DNA of 64,000 nt from Alteromonas salexigens (GTDB lineage Bacteria; Pseudomonadota; Gammaproteobacteria; Enterobacterales; Alteromonadaceae), in NCBI RefSeq assembly GCF_025628895.1, contig NZ_JAOTJC010000004.1, positions 114,388 to 178,387 on the forward strand. The letters run 5' to 3'. The notes beneath the pieces are model-generated. The model did not search any database and was not told where the DNA came from. It was given only the letters and a program-made list of their open reading frames with translations. Position numbers and translations under genes: made by a program. This document shows positions 49,795-59,541 of this stretch, piece by piece (within the stretch, counting starts at the first letter, position 1; the number at the start of each line of letters is the position of its first letter).

Positions 49795-51489
49795 TTAATA
49801 GCCTGCTGCTTGTCCATCTTTTCGGCTTTCTGAGGCGCCAATATAGACTTTTTGTTTCGGATCCCAGCCAATCGCCTGATAACCGCCATATACTCCCAGG
49901 CGATTCTCCAGCGTGTGCCCACGCTCCAGCAACTCACGGCGAACCTTCTCGTCGATTCCCGATTCCATGGTAACCACGCCCCCGTCCAGCATCAGCGCCC
50001 CGGTGGGGCTGCTTGAGCCGGCGTGCAGAATGCGTGGCGCGTCGCCCGCTTCTTGCAGATTCATCCCAAAATCAATCACGTTAACCAGAATTTGCGCATG
50101 CATTTGCGGCTGGGTAGCGCCGCCCATGACGCCGAAACTTAAAAAGGGTTTACTGTTACGGGTAACAAACGCCGGAATAATGGTATGAAAGGGCCGCTTA
50201 CCCGGTGCATATTCATTAAAGTGGTTATCCTGCAGAGTAAATAATTCGCCCCGGTTTTGCAGGACGAAACCCAGCCCCGGCGGGGTCATCCCTGATCCCA
50301 TCCCGCGATAGTTACTCTGGATGAGCGAGACCATGTTGCCCGCTTCATCCGCCACTGTAAGGTAGATAGTGTCACCTTCGTAAACGCCGGCGTCCACCCG
50401 GGTAGCGGCTTTGTTCGGGTCGATTAACTGCTGGCGCTTGGCGGCGTACTCTTTGGAAATTAACCAGTCTACCGGGATATCGTTAAATGCCGGATCGGCA
50501 TAGAATTTTGCACGATCTTCAAAGGCCAGCTTTTTTGCTTCCACAAAAGTGTGAATGTAGTCGGCCGATCCAAATCCCATACCTTCAATGTCGTAACGTT
50601 CCAGAATATTCAGAATTTGCAGCGCTGCGATCCCCTGGCCGTTAGGGGGTAACTCGTACACCTGATACCCCCGATAATTGGCGGAGACCGGCTCCACCCA
50701 TTCTGAAGTATGGGAGGCCAGGTCGTCATAGCTTAAGAAGCCGCCCTGCTCCTGCACATAGGCGGCCATGGTGCGGGCAATGTCCCCTTTGTAAAACGCA
50801 TCCCGGCCACCGGTGGCAATTTTTTCATAAGTGGCTGCCAGCGCGGGATTTTTGAACACTTCACCTTTGCGCGGTGCCCGCCCATGGGGCATAAAGACAT
50901 CAGCGAACCCGTCGTACTCACCAATTCTATCCACGTTCATTTGCCAGTAATACGCCACCATTTCGCTCACCGGGTGGCCGTTGCGGGCATATTCGATAGC
51001 CGGGGTAAGAATGGTGGTCATGGGCAGCGAGCCGTACTTTTCATGCAGCTCAAACCAGCCATCAACGGCACCGGGGACTGATACCGGCAATGGGCCAAAC
51101 GAAGGGATTTTATTCATGCCCTGCTCAGCAAAATGCGCTTTCTTCAGGGACTTCGGGGAGCGACCCGAGGCGTTCAAACCCGTCAGCGCCTGTTTTTCGG
51201 CATCCCATACAATGGCAAATAAGTCGCCACCAATACCGCTGCCTGTGGGCTCAACCACCCCCAGCACGGCATTCGCTGCTATCGCAGCATCGATGGCATT
51301 TCCGCCCTGCCGTAATATGTTCAGCGCCGCTTGCGTGGCCAGCGGTTGACTGGTTGCTGCCATGCCATGCTGAGCCAGCACTTCCGCGCGACTGGCGAAC
51401 ATTTCACCGGTGATCCGGTCGTAAGCTGCTGCACCACCCGCCCACAGCAGTGCCACCAGTGTGATTACTCGAAACCCCATCATTCCCAC
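49795..51489 (-). CDS. ggt: Periplasmic gamma-glutamyltransferase
   Basis: N-terminal nucleophile hydrolase that cleaves or transfers gamma-glutamyl groups from glutathione and related compounds. 564 residues. Signal peptide VITLVALLWAGGAAAY is cleaved near residue 22. QGGNAIDAAIAANAVLGVVEPTGSGIGGD is the family signature; DTIYLTVADEAGNMVS carries the autoprocessing Thr. The protein would be cut into large and small chains. A single gene, divergent from the glycosyltransferase gene across about 310 bp. Confidence 0.93.
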   Translation of the reverse strand: MGMMGFRVITLVALLWAGGAAAYDRITGEMFASRAEVLAQHGMAATSQPLATQAALNILRQGGNAIDAAIAANAVLGVVEPTGSGIGGDLFAIVWDAEKQALTGLNASGRSPKSLKKAHFAEQGMNKIPSFGPLPVSVPGAVDGWFELHEKYGSLPMTTILTPAIEYARNGHPVSEMVAYYWQMNVDRIGEYDGFADVFMPHGRAPRKGEVFKNPALAATYEKIATGGRDAFYKGDIARTMAAYVQEQGGFLSYDDLASHTSEWVEPVSANYRGYQVYELPPNGQGIAALQILNILERYDIEGMGFGSADYIHTFVEAKKLAFEDRAKFYADPAFNDIPVDWLISKEYAAKRQQLIDPNKAATRVDAGVYEGDTIYLTVADEAGNMVSLIQSNYRGMGSGMTPPGLGFVLQNRGELFTLQDNHFNEYAPGKRPFHTIIPAFVTRNSKPFLSFGVMGGATQPQMHAQILVNVIDFGMNLQEAGDAPRILHAGSSSPTGALMLDGGVVTMESGIDEKVRRELLERGHTLENRLGVYGGYQAIGWDPKQKVYIGASESRKDGQAAGY

Positions 51490-51801
51490 CTTACTTTATT
51501 ATTTGTTACAGCATAGCGCGGCACCGGCACACAGAGAAGCACTCCCTCGCCTCGCCAATGACCGCATTGCGCCAAAATAGTGCAATCCGCCCTGAAACAT
51601 TCTTTTTCATGCCCCTACCCTTGCTGCAACTCATCCTCTTAAGGTGTTGATTTTAAACCTTACTTTTGGAAAGTGCACCTTGCCCTGCTACATCTCTTAC
51701 GGTGGCCTGAAATTCGCTTATATTCATCACGGTTTGTAAACACCACCGCTAACACAGAGAACGCTGTGGTTATGCCGGTGTCCCCCGGGAGGAATTTAGA
51801 A
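51490..51801. other. 312-bp region between ggt and the glycosyltransferase gene
   Basis: It contains an NtrC-like palindrome (51568-51584), a loose GG-N10-GC element at 51703-51717 (TGGCCT-GAAAT-TCGC), and the ribosome site CGGGAGG at 51786-51792. The open frame extending left from the glycosyltransferase gene to 51673 has no ribosome site and is not taken as coding. Confidence 0.5.
51568..51584. promoter_or_regulatory. NtrC-like palindrome
   Basis: TGCGCC-AAAAT-AGTGCA matches the NtrC consensus TGCACY-N5-RGTGCA at all but one position. It lies 78 bp upstream of ggt (minus strand) and 218 bp upstream of the glycosyltransferase start. Which gene it serves is unclear; no strong sigma-54 promoter was found for either. 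Confidence 0.35.
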
Positions 51802-52623
51802 ATGCAACCGACCTTCAGTGTAGTCACCATTGTTAAAGACAGGGTGCCACAACTTGCGAATCTGATTGCCAGTATTGAACAGTCCAGCTACCAGCCCAGT
51901 GAAGTGATTGTGGTGTGGATGCGCCCGCCCTGTAAAGCTTCCCTGCTCACCAGTACCCGTTTTACCCTGATACACAAATTTGTAAGTGGTGAGACACTAC
52001 CTATAGCCAAAGCACGTAACCGCGGCATCACCGCCTGCTCCAACTCCACCTTTGTGTATGTAGATGTGGATTGCCTGGTGGCGCCCACCTTGTTTGAACA
52101 CATGCTGGCAGTATGCGAACCAGGCTCGCTGGTATCCACACCGGTGGCGTATTTGCCCTGTGTACCGACTCAGGTGAATTATGCCGACCTTGCCCGCCAG
52201 GCCTCGCCCGCCGGGCTGGGCGCCGCCACCGGGCGCAACTTCTCCACCCGGGCCTTTGCCATGCAACTGGATGACTTTCAGGCGGTCGGCGGGTTCGATG
52301 AGCAATATATTGGATACGGTGTCAGCGACGCTGACTTTGCCACCCGGTGTGAACAGCACAAGCTGGTATTTTTACAGGTACCACAGGGTGTGTTGCATCA
52401 GTACCATGAGCGTTTCGATCCGCCGGTAAATCACTTATTCGACATTGTAAACAACGCCGCGTCTTACCGGGCGCGCTGGGGCAGTTACCCCATGCAGCAT
52501 CAATTGGAAAAGTTCGCGCAGGCTGGCTGGATAAATGCTGACTTCAGCGAGACGGGATTACGAATATGCCGGGTGCCTACCGCGAAAGAAATGCAGCAGT
52601 TCGTTAGCGCCGCCGTCTGTTAA
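51802..52623 (+). CDS. Family 2 glycosyltransferase
   Basis: 273 residues from the ATG at 51802, nine bases after GGGAGG. GT-A fold: FSVVTIVKDRVPQLANLIASI at the N terminus, FVYVDVDCLV as the metal-binding DxD region, and a C-terminal galactosyltransferase-like segment GGFDEQYIGYGVSDADFATRC. No membrane helix. Donor and acceptor are unknown; a capsule or lipopolysaccharide decoration role is plausible, but no polysaccharide genes are near. Confidence 0.85.
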   Translation: MQPTFSVVTIVKDRVPQLANLIASIEQSSYQPSEVIVVWMRPPCKASLLTSTRFTLIHKFVSGETLPIAKARNRGITACSNSTFVYVDVDCLVAPTLFEHMLAVCEPGSLVSTPVAYLPCVPTQVNYADLARQASPAGLGAATGRNFSTRAFAMQLDDFQAVGGFDEQYIGYGVSDADFATRCEQHKLVFLQVPQGVLHQYHERFDPPVNHLFDIVNNAASYRARWGSYPMQHQLEKFAQAGWINADFSETGLRICRVPTAKEMQQFVSAAVC

Positions 52624-52686
52624 CCGGTCAGCGGTGAGGTGGAGCCCGTATTGAACCCAGGCTGACAAATTCGTTCGCGAATAAAA

Positions 52687-52711
52687 AAGCCGGCGTGTTA
52701 AGCGCCGGCTT
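52687..52711 (-). terminator. Terminator of katE
   Basis: AAGCCGGCG/CGCCGGCTT is a 9-bp stem with a 7-nt loop; on the minus strand it is followed by six T residues, 20 bp past the katE stop. It can also stop the convergent glycosyltransferase transcript. Confidence 0.85.
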
Positions 52712-52730
52712 TGTGCTCGCCTTACAGCAA

Positions 52731-54803
52731 TTATGGATTACGCTGCCAGTAACGCAGTTGGCGTAGTGTTTTTATAAACTCATCTGCACCCGAGGCGGAA
52801 AGTTTGATAAACCCATCGTCTAACTGCTTAAGCAGGTTAGTTTCTTCAAACAGCGGCTTGGCGTCGTCCACATAACCAATGAATTTCTGGTGCGCAAATG
52901 CATCCATGACAAAATCCTTGGCTTCGGGGATCTCTGCCAGCATTTTAGCACCGTCTTCAGTGGTCAGTACCAGTACCGCGTCATACAGCACCGAGGGGCC
53001 GCCGTTAACCACCTGATCACCTTCAATATGCTTGCCCCCTGAGGTGGTGACGCCATTCACCGTTGGCGCGACCACTTCATGCATGGCGCCTTCCTGTTTT
53101 AGTGCCTTGAGAACGCCATCAAGGATCCCGTCCTCAATGCCATCGGTGGCCAGAATACCCAGCTTGCGGCCTTTGAAACTATCAGGAGCATTTTTAAGAA
53201 TACTCAGGGCATCAGACACCGGCAGGTCGGTGCGCGGTGACATTGCCGCTTCTGCGGGTGCCGGCATTTCCGGTAACCCCAGTCCTTCGGCCACGCCTTT
53301 CGCCAGTTGCTTGTCGACATTTAACAGATGTGACACCACCCGTTCTCGAATAGGCTTGTGCTCTACCTTGGACAACTCAAACACAAATGCATTTTGCATA
53401 TGCTGCTGCTCCACGCTGGTCTGACTCTGGTAGAACTGAATGGCTTGACTGTAGTGGTCAGCAAACGTTTCCGAACGGTAGCGTAACTTGCTGCCAGACA
53501 CCGGTTCCTCAGTGCTCTTATAGCCATGCTCAGGGCACGCCCGTGGGTTGTCTTCCCCCCGGGGCCAGGAATTGGGCTCGTAGTTCGCCCGGCCTTTCGG
53601 GTTATGCATGGCCATGTGGCCATCCTGCTGAAAATGCCGCATAGGGCATTTCGGTGCATTCACCGGAATGTGGGTAAAGTTCGGTCCGCCCAGGCGTTTA
53701 AGCTGGGTATCCAGATAGGAGAAATTACGTCCTTGCAGTAGCGGATCTTCTGTGAAGTCGATGCCCGGCACGATATTCTGCGTACAGAACGCCACCTGCT
53801 CGGTTTCGGCAAAGAAGTTATCAACCACCCGATCGAGCACCATTTTGCCAATTTTCTGAACCGGCACCTGCTCTTCCGGGATCAGCTTGGTCGAGTCGAG
53901 TACGTCAAATTCAAAGTTATCCGCAAACTCACGGTCAAACACCTGAACGCCCAGCTCCCACTCGGGGTAATCGCCTGCGTTAATCGCATCCCACAGGTCG
54001 CGCCGGTGAAAATCCGGATCCGCACCGTTAATTTTCAGGGCTTCGTTCCACACCACCGATTGCATGCCCTGTTTTGGCTTCCAGTGGAATTTAACGAATT
54101 TTTCTTCGCCACTGGCGTTTACAAACTTAAACGTATGCACGCCAAAGCCTTCCATAAACCGCAGTGAGCGTGGGATAGCCCGGTCTGACATGGCCCACAT
54201 GATCATATGGATGGATTCGGGTGACAGACTGATAAAGTCCCAGAAATTATCATGGGCCGTTTGCGCCTGCGGGAACCCCCGATCCGGTTCTTGCTTGGCT
54301 GAGTGGATGAGATCAGGAAACTTCATGGCATCCTGAATAAAGAACACCGGAATATTGTTACCTACTAAATCCCAGTTACCTTCCTGGGTATAAAACTTAA
54401 CCGCGAATCCGCGCACGTCCCGGGCCAGATCCGGAGACCCTTTGTTTCCGGCCACCGTGGAGAAACGCGCAAACAGCGGTGTTTTTTCGCCTTTACGCTG
54501 GAACATATCTGCGCAGGTTAATTCAGGAATGGGGTCGTAGGTTTCAAAGTAACCATGCGCGCCGTAGCCTCTGGCATGTACCACCCGCTCAGGAATGCGT
54601 TCGTGGTCGAAGTGGAATAATTTTTCCCTTAGTACGTGGTCTTCCATTAGTGTGGGCCCACGCTTGCCCCCTTTAAGAGAATTTTGGTCGTCGCTGACCG
54701 GGCACCCCTGGGCCGTGGTCATGACTTCCTTGTCGCTGCCTGGTTTCTGATGTAGCTCCCCGCCATGGCCTTTACCGTCGCCATATTTAAATGATTCAGT
54801 CAT
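52731..54803 (-). CDS. katE: Large-subunit catalase HPII
   Basis: Breaks down hydrogen peroxide. The ATG at 54803, seven bases after AAGGA, gives 690 residues; an open extension of 20 codons is not supported. The catalase core (about 45-520) has [20 protein letters not shown] with the catalytic His, [31 protein letters not shown], and the haem ligand Tyr in [14 protein letters not shown] region. A C-terminal DJ-1/PfpI-like domain (about 540-690) is typical of large catalases. No OxyR-type site recognised upstream. Confidence 0.96.
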   Translation of the reverse strand: MTESFKYGDGKGHGGELHQKPGSDKEVMTTAQGCPVSDDQNSLKGGKRGPTLMEDHVLREKLFHFDHERIPERVVHARGYGAHGYFETYDPIPELTCADMFQRKGEKTPLFARFSTVAGNKGSPDLARDVRGFAVKFYTQEGNWDLVGNNIPVFFIQDAMKFPDLIHSAKQEPDRGFPQAQTAHDNFWDFISLSPESIHMIMWAMSDRAIPRSLRFMEGFGVHTFKFVNASGEEKFVKFHWKPKQGMQSVVWNEALKINGADPDFHRRDLWDAINAGDYPEWELGVQVFDREFADNFEFDVLDSTKLIPEEQVPVQKIGKMVLDRVVDNFFAETEQVAFCTQNIVPGIDFTEDPLLQGRNFSYLDTQLKRLGGPNFTHIPVNAPKCPMRHFQQDGHMAMHNPKGRANYEPNSWPRGEDNPRACPEHGYKSTEEPVSGSKLRYRSETFADHYSQAIQFYQSQTSVEQQHMQNAFVFELSKVEHKPIRERVVSHLLNVDKQLAKGVAEGLGLPEMPAPAEAAMSPRTDLPVSDALSILKNAPDSFKGRKLGILATDGIEDGILDGVLKALKQEGAMHEVVAPTVNGVTTSGGKHIEGDQVVNGGPSVLYDAVLVLTTEDGAKMLAEIPEAKDFVMDAFAHQKFIGYVDDAKPLFEETNLLKQLDDGFIKLSASGADEFIKTLRQLRYWQRNP

Positions 54804-55001
54804 TGGGTGATCCTTAAAATTGAAAACACAGACACCTACTCCACTATGGTGTCTGGGTCTCATACAGACGGCAGATTACATTCGATTAATTCTTTTTCTC
54901 TATTAAGCCTGCCCGCTTTTTTAGATTAAGGATTTATTCCGTGCCCAGGCAGGTAAAACCGTATGCTGCAGCTATGTACCCTAAGGGCTTCATATAATAA
55001 A

Positions 55002-55024
55002 AAGCCCCGTATTAAACGGGGCTT
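55002..55024 (-). terminator. Terminator of glnK-amtB
   Basis: AAGCCCCGT-ATTAA-ACGGGGCTT is a perfect 9-bp stem. Read on the minus strand it runs into TTTTTATTA. It lies 38 bp beyond the amtB stop. Confidence 0.9.
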
Positions 55025-55061
55025 ATAACAAACTTTATAAATGCAGGTATGACCCTTCTGC

Positions 55062-56309
55062 TTAGCTGCGTCCGCCGGTAAAATCAGGGTACGCTTCCAG
55101 GCCACATTCGCTGACATCCACGCCGTCGAACTCTTCCTCGTCAGAAACCCGTATGCCGATGATGGCTTTCAGCGCCAGCCATACGACCAGGCTCACCACA
55201 AATACCCACAGGAAGATGGTCAACGCGCCCACCAGCTGTCCGACCATAGTTGAGCCGTCATTGGTGAACGGCACCAAAATAAGGCCCAACAAGCCAACCA
55301 CACCATGCACCGAAATGGCACCTACCGGATCATCAATTTTCAGTTTATCCAGCGTAACAATACTGAATACCACTAAGATCCCGCCCAGGGCACCAAACAG
55401 TGTCGCCTGCAGGGGCGTAGGAGTGGATGGCTCCGCCGTGATGGCAACCAGACCGGCAAGCGCGCCGTTAAGTGCCATTGTCAGGTCGGCTTTACCAAAC
55501 AGGATCCGCGCTACCACCAGTGCCGCTACCGTACCACCTGCGGCGGCCGCGTTAGTGTTCATGAAGACGATAGCAACAGCGTTGGCACTTTCTACGGTGG
55601 CGGTGGCTAATACCGAGCCTCCGTTGAAGCCAAACCAACCCATCCACAGGATAAAGGTACCCAGCGTGGCCAGAGGCAGATTGGCACCCGGAATGGCGTT
55701 AATTTTACCGTCCGCAGTATACTTACCCTTACGAGCGCCCAGAATTAATACCCCGGCCAAAGCCGCTGCGGCCCCTGCCATATGGACAATACCTGAGCCG
55801 GCAAAATCAGAGAATCCAAGATCACCCAGTGAGTACAAGCCAAATACGGCTTCGCCGCCCCAGGTCCAGGCCCCTTCCATGGGATAAATGAAGCCAGTCA
55901 TGACCACGGCAAAGGCCAGGAATGCCCACAGCTTCATGCGCTCCGCAACTGCGCCAGACACAATCGACATAGCAGTGGCTACAAACACCACCTGGAAGAA
56001 GAAGTCTGCTGACGGAGCGTAGGTAGCCGGATCTTCCGCCACGCCGGTGGCGCCGTCGCCGGTAATACCGCCTAAGAAAGGTACCCAGTCACTACCGCCA
56101 TACATGATGCCGTAACCGCACACCATGTACATGGTGCAGGCAATAGCAAACAGCGCGATGTTTTTGGTTAATATTTCTGTGGTGTTTTTGGCGCGAACCA
56201 GACCCGCTTCCAGCATGGCAAAACCGGCTGCCATCCACATGACTAACGCACCGCAAATCAAAAAGTAAAAGGTATCTAAGGCATACCCAAGTTCAAACGT
56301 GATTTCCAT
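55062..56309 (-). CDS. amtB: Ammonium transporter
   Basis: 415 residues, eleven transmembrane helices. The pore histidine pair is present: His in GSGIVHMAGAAAA and His in AISVHGVVGLLG. FGWFGFNGGSVLA and the Asp-Glu-rich cytoplasmic tail are standard. No cleaved signal peptide is evident. It is the second gene after glnK, 26 bp downstream, the near-universal pairing in which GlnK plugs the transporter. Confidence 0.97.
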   Translation of the reverse strand: MEITFELGYALDTFYFLICGALVMWMAAGFAMLEAGLVRAKNTTEILTKNIALFAIACTMYMVCGYGIMYGGSDWVPFLGGITGDGATGVAEDPATYAPSADFFFQVVFVATAMSIVSGAVAERMKLWAFLAFAVVMTGFIYPMEGAWTWGGEAVFGLYSLGDLGFSDFAGSGIVHMAGAAAALAGVLILGARKGKYTADGKINAIPGANLPLATLGTFILWMGWFGFNGGSVLATATVESANAVAIVFMNTNAAAAGGTVAALVVARILFGKADLTMALNGALAGLVAITAEPSTPTPLQATLFGALGGILVVFSIVTLDKLKIDDPVGAISVHGVVGLLGLILVPFTNDGSTMVGQLVGALTIFLWVFVVSLVVWLALKAIIGIRVSDEEEFDGVDVSECGLEAYPDFTGGRS

Positions 56310-56335
56310 TGTATACTCCGCGTGTGTGAGGTGGC

Positions 56336-56767
<432 letters not shown>

Positions 56768-56810
56768 TCATGCATTTATTTGAAATCACCGAGCAAACCC
56801 GATGTTTTTT

Positions 56811-56856
56811 TGCACCACTGCCGTGCATGAGGGGTTTGTCGCACCGTTTTGATGCA
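56811..56856. promoter_or_regulatory. Two tandem NtrC-like binding sites
   Basis: TGCACC-ACTGC-CGTGCA (56811-56827) and CGCACC-GTTTT-GATGCA (56840-56856) match TGCACY-N5-RGTGCA with one and two or three differences. Centres are 29 bp apart, about three helical turns, and roughly 100 bp from the glnK start, the standard layout of an NtrC enhancer. Confidence 0.65.
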
Positions 56857-56930
56857 TCCCCCCTTCATTTGCAGAAGTGACCGGATAACCGAGGGAACCT
56901 TTCGCCAGTCAAACGAGTCTTTTATTCACC

Positions 56931-57662
56931 ATGGATGAAACAATAAGCACCGAATTTCAGGCACCTGAGTACCTGCAAAGGCCCACCTCGCCGACCAGAC
57001 CAGCGACCAGACTGCTCATCTGTTCGCTGCTGGCTCATTGCGCCCTGGTGGTTGCAATTGCGCTTTTTCATTCTGCGCCCCAGCCCCCGCCCGTGAAATC
57101 TGAGCCGATCCGCGCCAGGTTAGTGTTTGTGCCGCCTGCCCCCCAACCTGCTCCGCAAAAAACTGAACCCGAAGCTTCCAAGGCGGTTAATCAACCAGTG
57201 ACACCGCCGGCAGCCACGATCAATACCGACGAGACACCGGCGGCGACCCAGCACACAGAGAATGTATCCGAGCCTGTTCCTACAGAAGTTCCCGCAAACA
57301 AACCTGCTGCAGCGCCACCAGCGGACTCACAGGCCGCAACACGCCCCAGGTTGTCATCATTGGACGCTGCCCGGGCAGTCATTAATCAGCAATACCAGCA
57401 AGCACTCCAGCAGGATGCGGCACAGGCAGGTGACACCCGGCGACGGCTTCAAACGCAGCCAGTATTAAACGACAGTCGCGAGGGCATTGCCGGGATGAAT
57501 GCCCGGCAGACGAAGCCCGTGATAGTGAATTGTGATTCGAACATCAATCAGGTACTGACACTGCTCAGCGGTATTACCGGAGGCACCCTGCAATGTAGTG
57601 AGCGGAGTGATTTTGAAGCGTTTGTCGACAAGCGGGTTACCAAGCTGCCATCAGACAGATAA
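56931..57662 (+). CDS. TonB-like proline-rich anchor protein without a TonB C-terminal domain
   Basis: 243 residues. A cytoplasmic N terminus is followed by one helix (about residues 24-45, RLLICSLLAHCALVVAIALF) with the His and Ser typical of TonB/TolA anchors, then a Pro/Ala/Glu/Thr-rich region (about 50-145) and a helical part (SLDAARAVINQQYQQALQQD). The C terminus (MNARQTKPVIVNCDSNINQV...) is not TonB_C and has two cysteines. Its last 168 bp are duplicated 3.2 kb away. It is divergent from glnK; no clear ribosome site. Function unknown; a periplasm-spanning link is inference. Confidence 0.7.
   Translation: MDETISTEFQAPEYLQRPTSPTRPATRLLICSLLAHCALVVAIALFHSAPQPPPVKSEPIRARLVFVPPAPQPAPQKTEPEASKAVNQPVTPPAATINTDETPAATQHTENVSEPVPTEVPANKPAAAPPADSQAATRPRLSSLDAARAVINQQYQQALQQDAAQAGDTRRRLQTQPVLNDSREGIAGMNARQTKPVIVNCDSNINQVLTLLSGITGGTLQCSERSDFEAFVDKRVTKLPSDR
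57489..57656 (+). repeat. Direct repeat copy A (3' end of the TonB-like gene)
   Basis: 168 bp matching 60722-60889 with nine mismatches by eye and no gaps (about 95 percent). Copy A lies inside an intact gene and encodes its conserved C-terminal segment. Confidence 0.95.
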
Positions 57663-57782
57663 ACGATCTACGGAGCTAGAGCGCGGTCCATTAGTCAGTG
57701 TCTATTTGTCTCGCCAGCCTTTCATCTCACTCATGTCACTCTGCCAGATCGAAAAAGTTGATTAAAAAACTTGCGCATTCAG

Positions 57783-57796
57783 ATTACACGTGTAAT
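57783..57796. promoter_or_regulatory. BlaI-type operator 1
   Basis: ATTACACGTGTAAT is a perfect palindrome containing the TACA/TGTA arms typical of BlaI/MecI operators. A possible -35 (TTGCGC) lies just upstream and a TAATTT -10 overlaps it, so occupancy would block RNA polymerase. Its centre is 25 bp from operator 2. Confidence 0.7.
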
Positions 57797-57807
57797 TTTA
57801 AATACAG

Positions 57808-57822
57808 ACTACACTTGTAATC
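57808..57822. promoter_or_regulatory. BlaI-type operator 2
   Basis: ACTACACTTGTAATC contains TACA-CT-TGTA, the same arms as operator 1, and ends just before the repressor gene. Two operators spaced by 25 bp suggest cooperative autorepression. Confidence 0.65.
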
Positions 57823-57835
57823 GATGAGAAAGTGC

Positions 57836-58228
57836 ATGACCAGCAACAGCAAGAAACCCGACATCTCACCCGCAGAATTTGATGTACTGGATGTGTTGTG
57901 GGACGACTATCCGGCCACGTCTAATCAAGTAGTAGAGCGACTGAATACCCGTAAAGACTGGCATGAAAAAACCGTTAAAACCCTCTTAGGGCGCCTGGTT
58001 AAGAAGCAGGTACTTAGCTATCAAAAGCAACAGCGCCAGTATCTTTACAGCCCGCTGATTGCTCGTGAAGAGTACACCAAAAAAGAAGCTGAAAACTTTG
58101 TCAGTCGCGTGTTCAAAGGGAAAGTTGCACCTATGGTAGCCGGATTCGCCAAACAAAATGCGCTGTCCAAGCAGGATGTGGATGAGCTAAAAGCGCTCAT
58201 TGAAAAATGGGAGCAAGACAATGACTGA
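57836..58228 (+). CDS. blaI: BlaI/MecI-family repressor
   Basis: 130 residues from the ATG at 57836 (ribosome site GAGAAAG); an ATG at 57824 abuts the operator and is less likely. Winged helix: ISPAEFDVLDVLWDDYPATSNQVVERL and WHEKTVKTLLGRLVKKQVLSY. The C-terminal helices dimerise and contain the region usually cleaved for induction. The gene overlaps the sensor gene by 8 bp. No beta-lactamase gene is present, so the target is unknown; the symbol denotes family only. Confidence 0.88.
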   Translation: MTSNSKKPDISPAEFDVLDVLWDDYPATSNQVVERLNTRKDWHEKTVKTLLGRLVKKQVLSYQKQQRQYLYSPLIAREEYTKKEAENFVSRVFKGKVAPMVAGFAKQNALSKQDVDELKALIEKWEQDND

Positions 58229-59426
58229 CTGGCTAGTGCAGCAACAAGCGCTGCTGAGCGTCACGCTGATTGTGCTCATGGTACTGGAGCACATCGGCAC
58301 ACCCAAACTCGGCGCCCGTTTAGCTTATGTGCTATGGCTTGCGGTCCCCTTAACACTTCTGGCTGGCAACTTACCGCTCCCCGATATGCCGGCAGTCTCA
58401 GGTACCTTCAGTCGCTACGTGGTAGGCGTCACGCCGCAGGCTTCGGTGACGCAACTAAACCTGTTTGGCACAATTTGGGGGCTTGGGGCGGTTAGTGTCT
58501 TGTCCTTTGTTGCTGTGCATTACGTGAGACTGGCCCGCGCTGTGGGCGTCTCTCAGGGTGACCACCGGGCCACGTATTACTGTAAGGCCATCTCTTCCCC
58601 GTTATTATTTGGTTTTGTACAACCAAAAATTTTACTGCCGGAGAATTTCAGCACCCAATACAGCCCTCGCCAACAACAATTAATTATTGAACACGAGCGG
58701 GTACATGCGCGCCGGTTCGATCGCCTGTGGAATTTCTTAGCGCTATGCGTGGCCACGTTATTTTGGTTCAACCCCTTGGTGTGGCTTGCCCTTCGCTCTT
58801 TCAGAATAAATCAGGAGCTTGCGTGCGACCAGCAAGTATTAGCGACAAAACCTGACGCCGACAAATTACTGTATGCAAAGGCTCTTGTGCAGTGTGCCGA
58901 GCATTCATCCGCCCCTGTGGGTTTCTACCCTACTTTTGGAGAAAAAAGCACAATGCTGAAAAGACTCAATTTAATTAAACGACCTGGCGTTACCAATAAA
59001 GCCGTTGCCTTCGCCTCACTTCTGATATTAGGAACAGTGACAGCAAGTGCAGCACTGGCGAACTTACCTACCCAGCACATTGACGCTGCAAAAATAAACA
59101 AGGCCGCTCCAGTTAAGCGGGTCTCTCCGGTTTACCCCGATGGGGCGCTCACCCGCAATCAGGAAGGATCCGTCGTGTTGCAGTTTGACATAACAGAGAG
59201 CGGGCACACCGACAATATTCACATCGTGAAATCACACCCTGCAGGCGTGTTCGATAGCAGTGCCGAAGAAGCCTTGTCGCAGTGGCAATATAAGCCCCGC
59301 ATACAGGGAGGGCAGCCACAGCGACAAAGCGGCCTGCTGGTTCAGCTTGACTTTAAACTTGGACCAGATGATGAGGAAAAGGACACGCAATCTAAGCTAG
59401 AGAAAATTAGCGTATACTCACAGTAG
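58221..59426 (+). CDS. BlaR1/MecR1-type M56 metalloprotease fused to a TonB C-terminal domain
   Basis: 401 residues from the ATG at 58221 (GGGAGC seven bases before; ATGACTGA overlap with blaI). N-terminal membrane helices (about 8-27, 33-52, 80-103), M56 domain with zinc motif HERVH at 158-162 and third ligand Glu199 in NQELACD, another helix (about 265-287), then a TonB_C domain (about 295-385) with VSPVYPDGALTRNQEGSVVLQFDI. The usual penicillin-sensor domain of BlaR1 is absent. Presumably it senses something at the envelope and triggers BlaI loss; the signal is unknown. A terminator follows. Confidence 0.88.
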   Translation: MTDWLVQQQALLSVTLIVLMVLEHIGTPKLGARLAYVLWLAVPLTLLAGNLPLPDMPAVSGTFSRYVVGVTPQASVTQLNLFGTIWGLGAVSVLSFVAVHYVRLARAVGVSQGDHRATYYCKAISSPLLFGFVQPKILLPENFSTQYSPRQQQLIIEHERVHARRFDRLWNFLALCVATLFWFNPLVWLALRSFRINQELACDQQVLATKPDADKLLYAKALVQCAEHSSAPVGFYPTFGEKSTMLKRLNLIKRPGVTNKAVAFASLLILGTVTASAALANLPTQHIDAAKINKAAPVKRVSPVYPDGALTRNQEGSVVLQFDITESGHTDNIHIVKSHPAGVFDSSAEEALSQWQYKPRIQGGQPQRQSGLLVQLDFKLGPDDEEKDTQSKLEKISVYSQ

Positions 59427-59441
59427 ACCATTCTCGTAAGC

Positions 59442-59463
59442 CCGCCCAGTCTTCGCTGGGCGG
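59442..59463 (+). terminator. Terminator of the blaI-blaR1 pair
   Basis: CCGCCCAG-TCTTCG-CTGGGCGG is a perfect 8-bp stem, followed by ATTTTC, 15 bp after the protease stop. Confidence 0.85.
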
Positions 59464-59541
59464 ATTTTCGATCACATTGCCCGTTAAGCTCCCCTGATAA
59501 AATACCAACTTGAAAGACAACATTATTATTTGGCGCAAAGC

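Noticed and set aside
51673-51801. Upstream extension of the glycosyltransferase frame
   Set aside because: The ATG at 51802 has a strong ribosome site and begins at the conserved GT2 N terminus.
55153-55887. 244-codon frame antisense to amtB
   Set aside because: Composition is that of a reversed membrane protein (Ala/Pro/Thr-rich), with no start signal.
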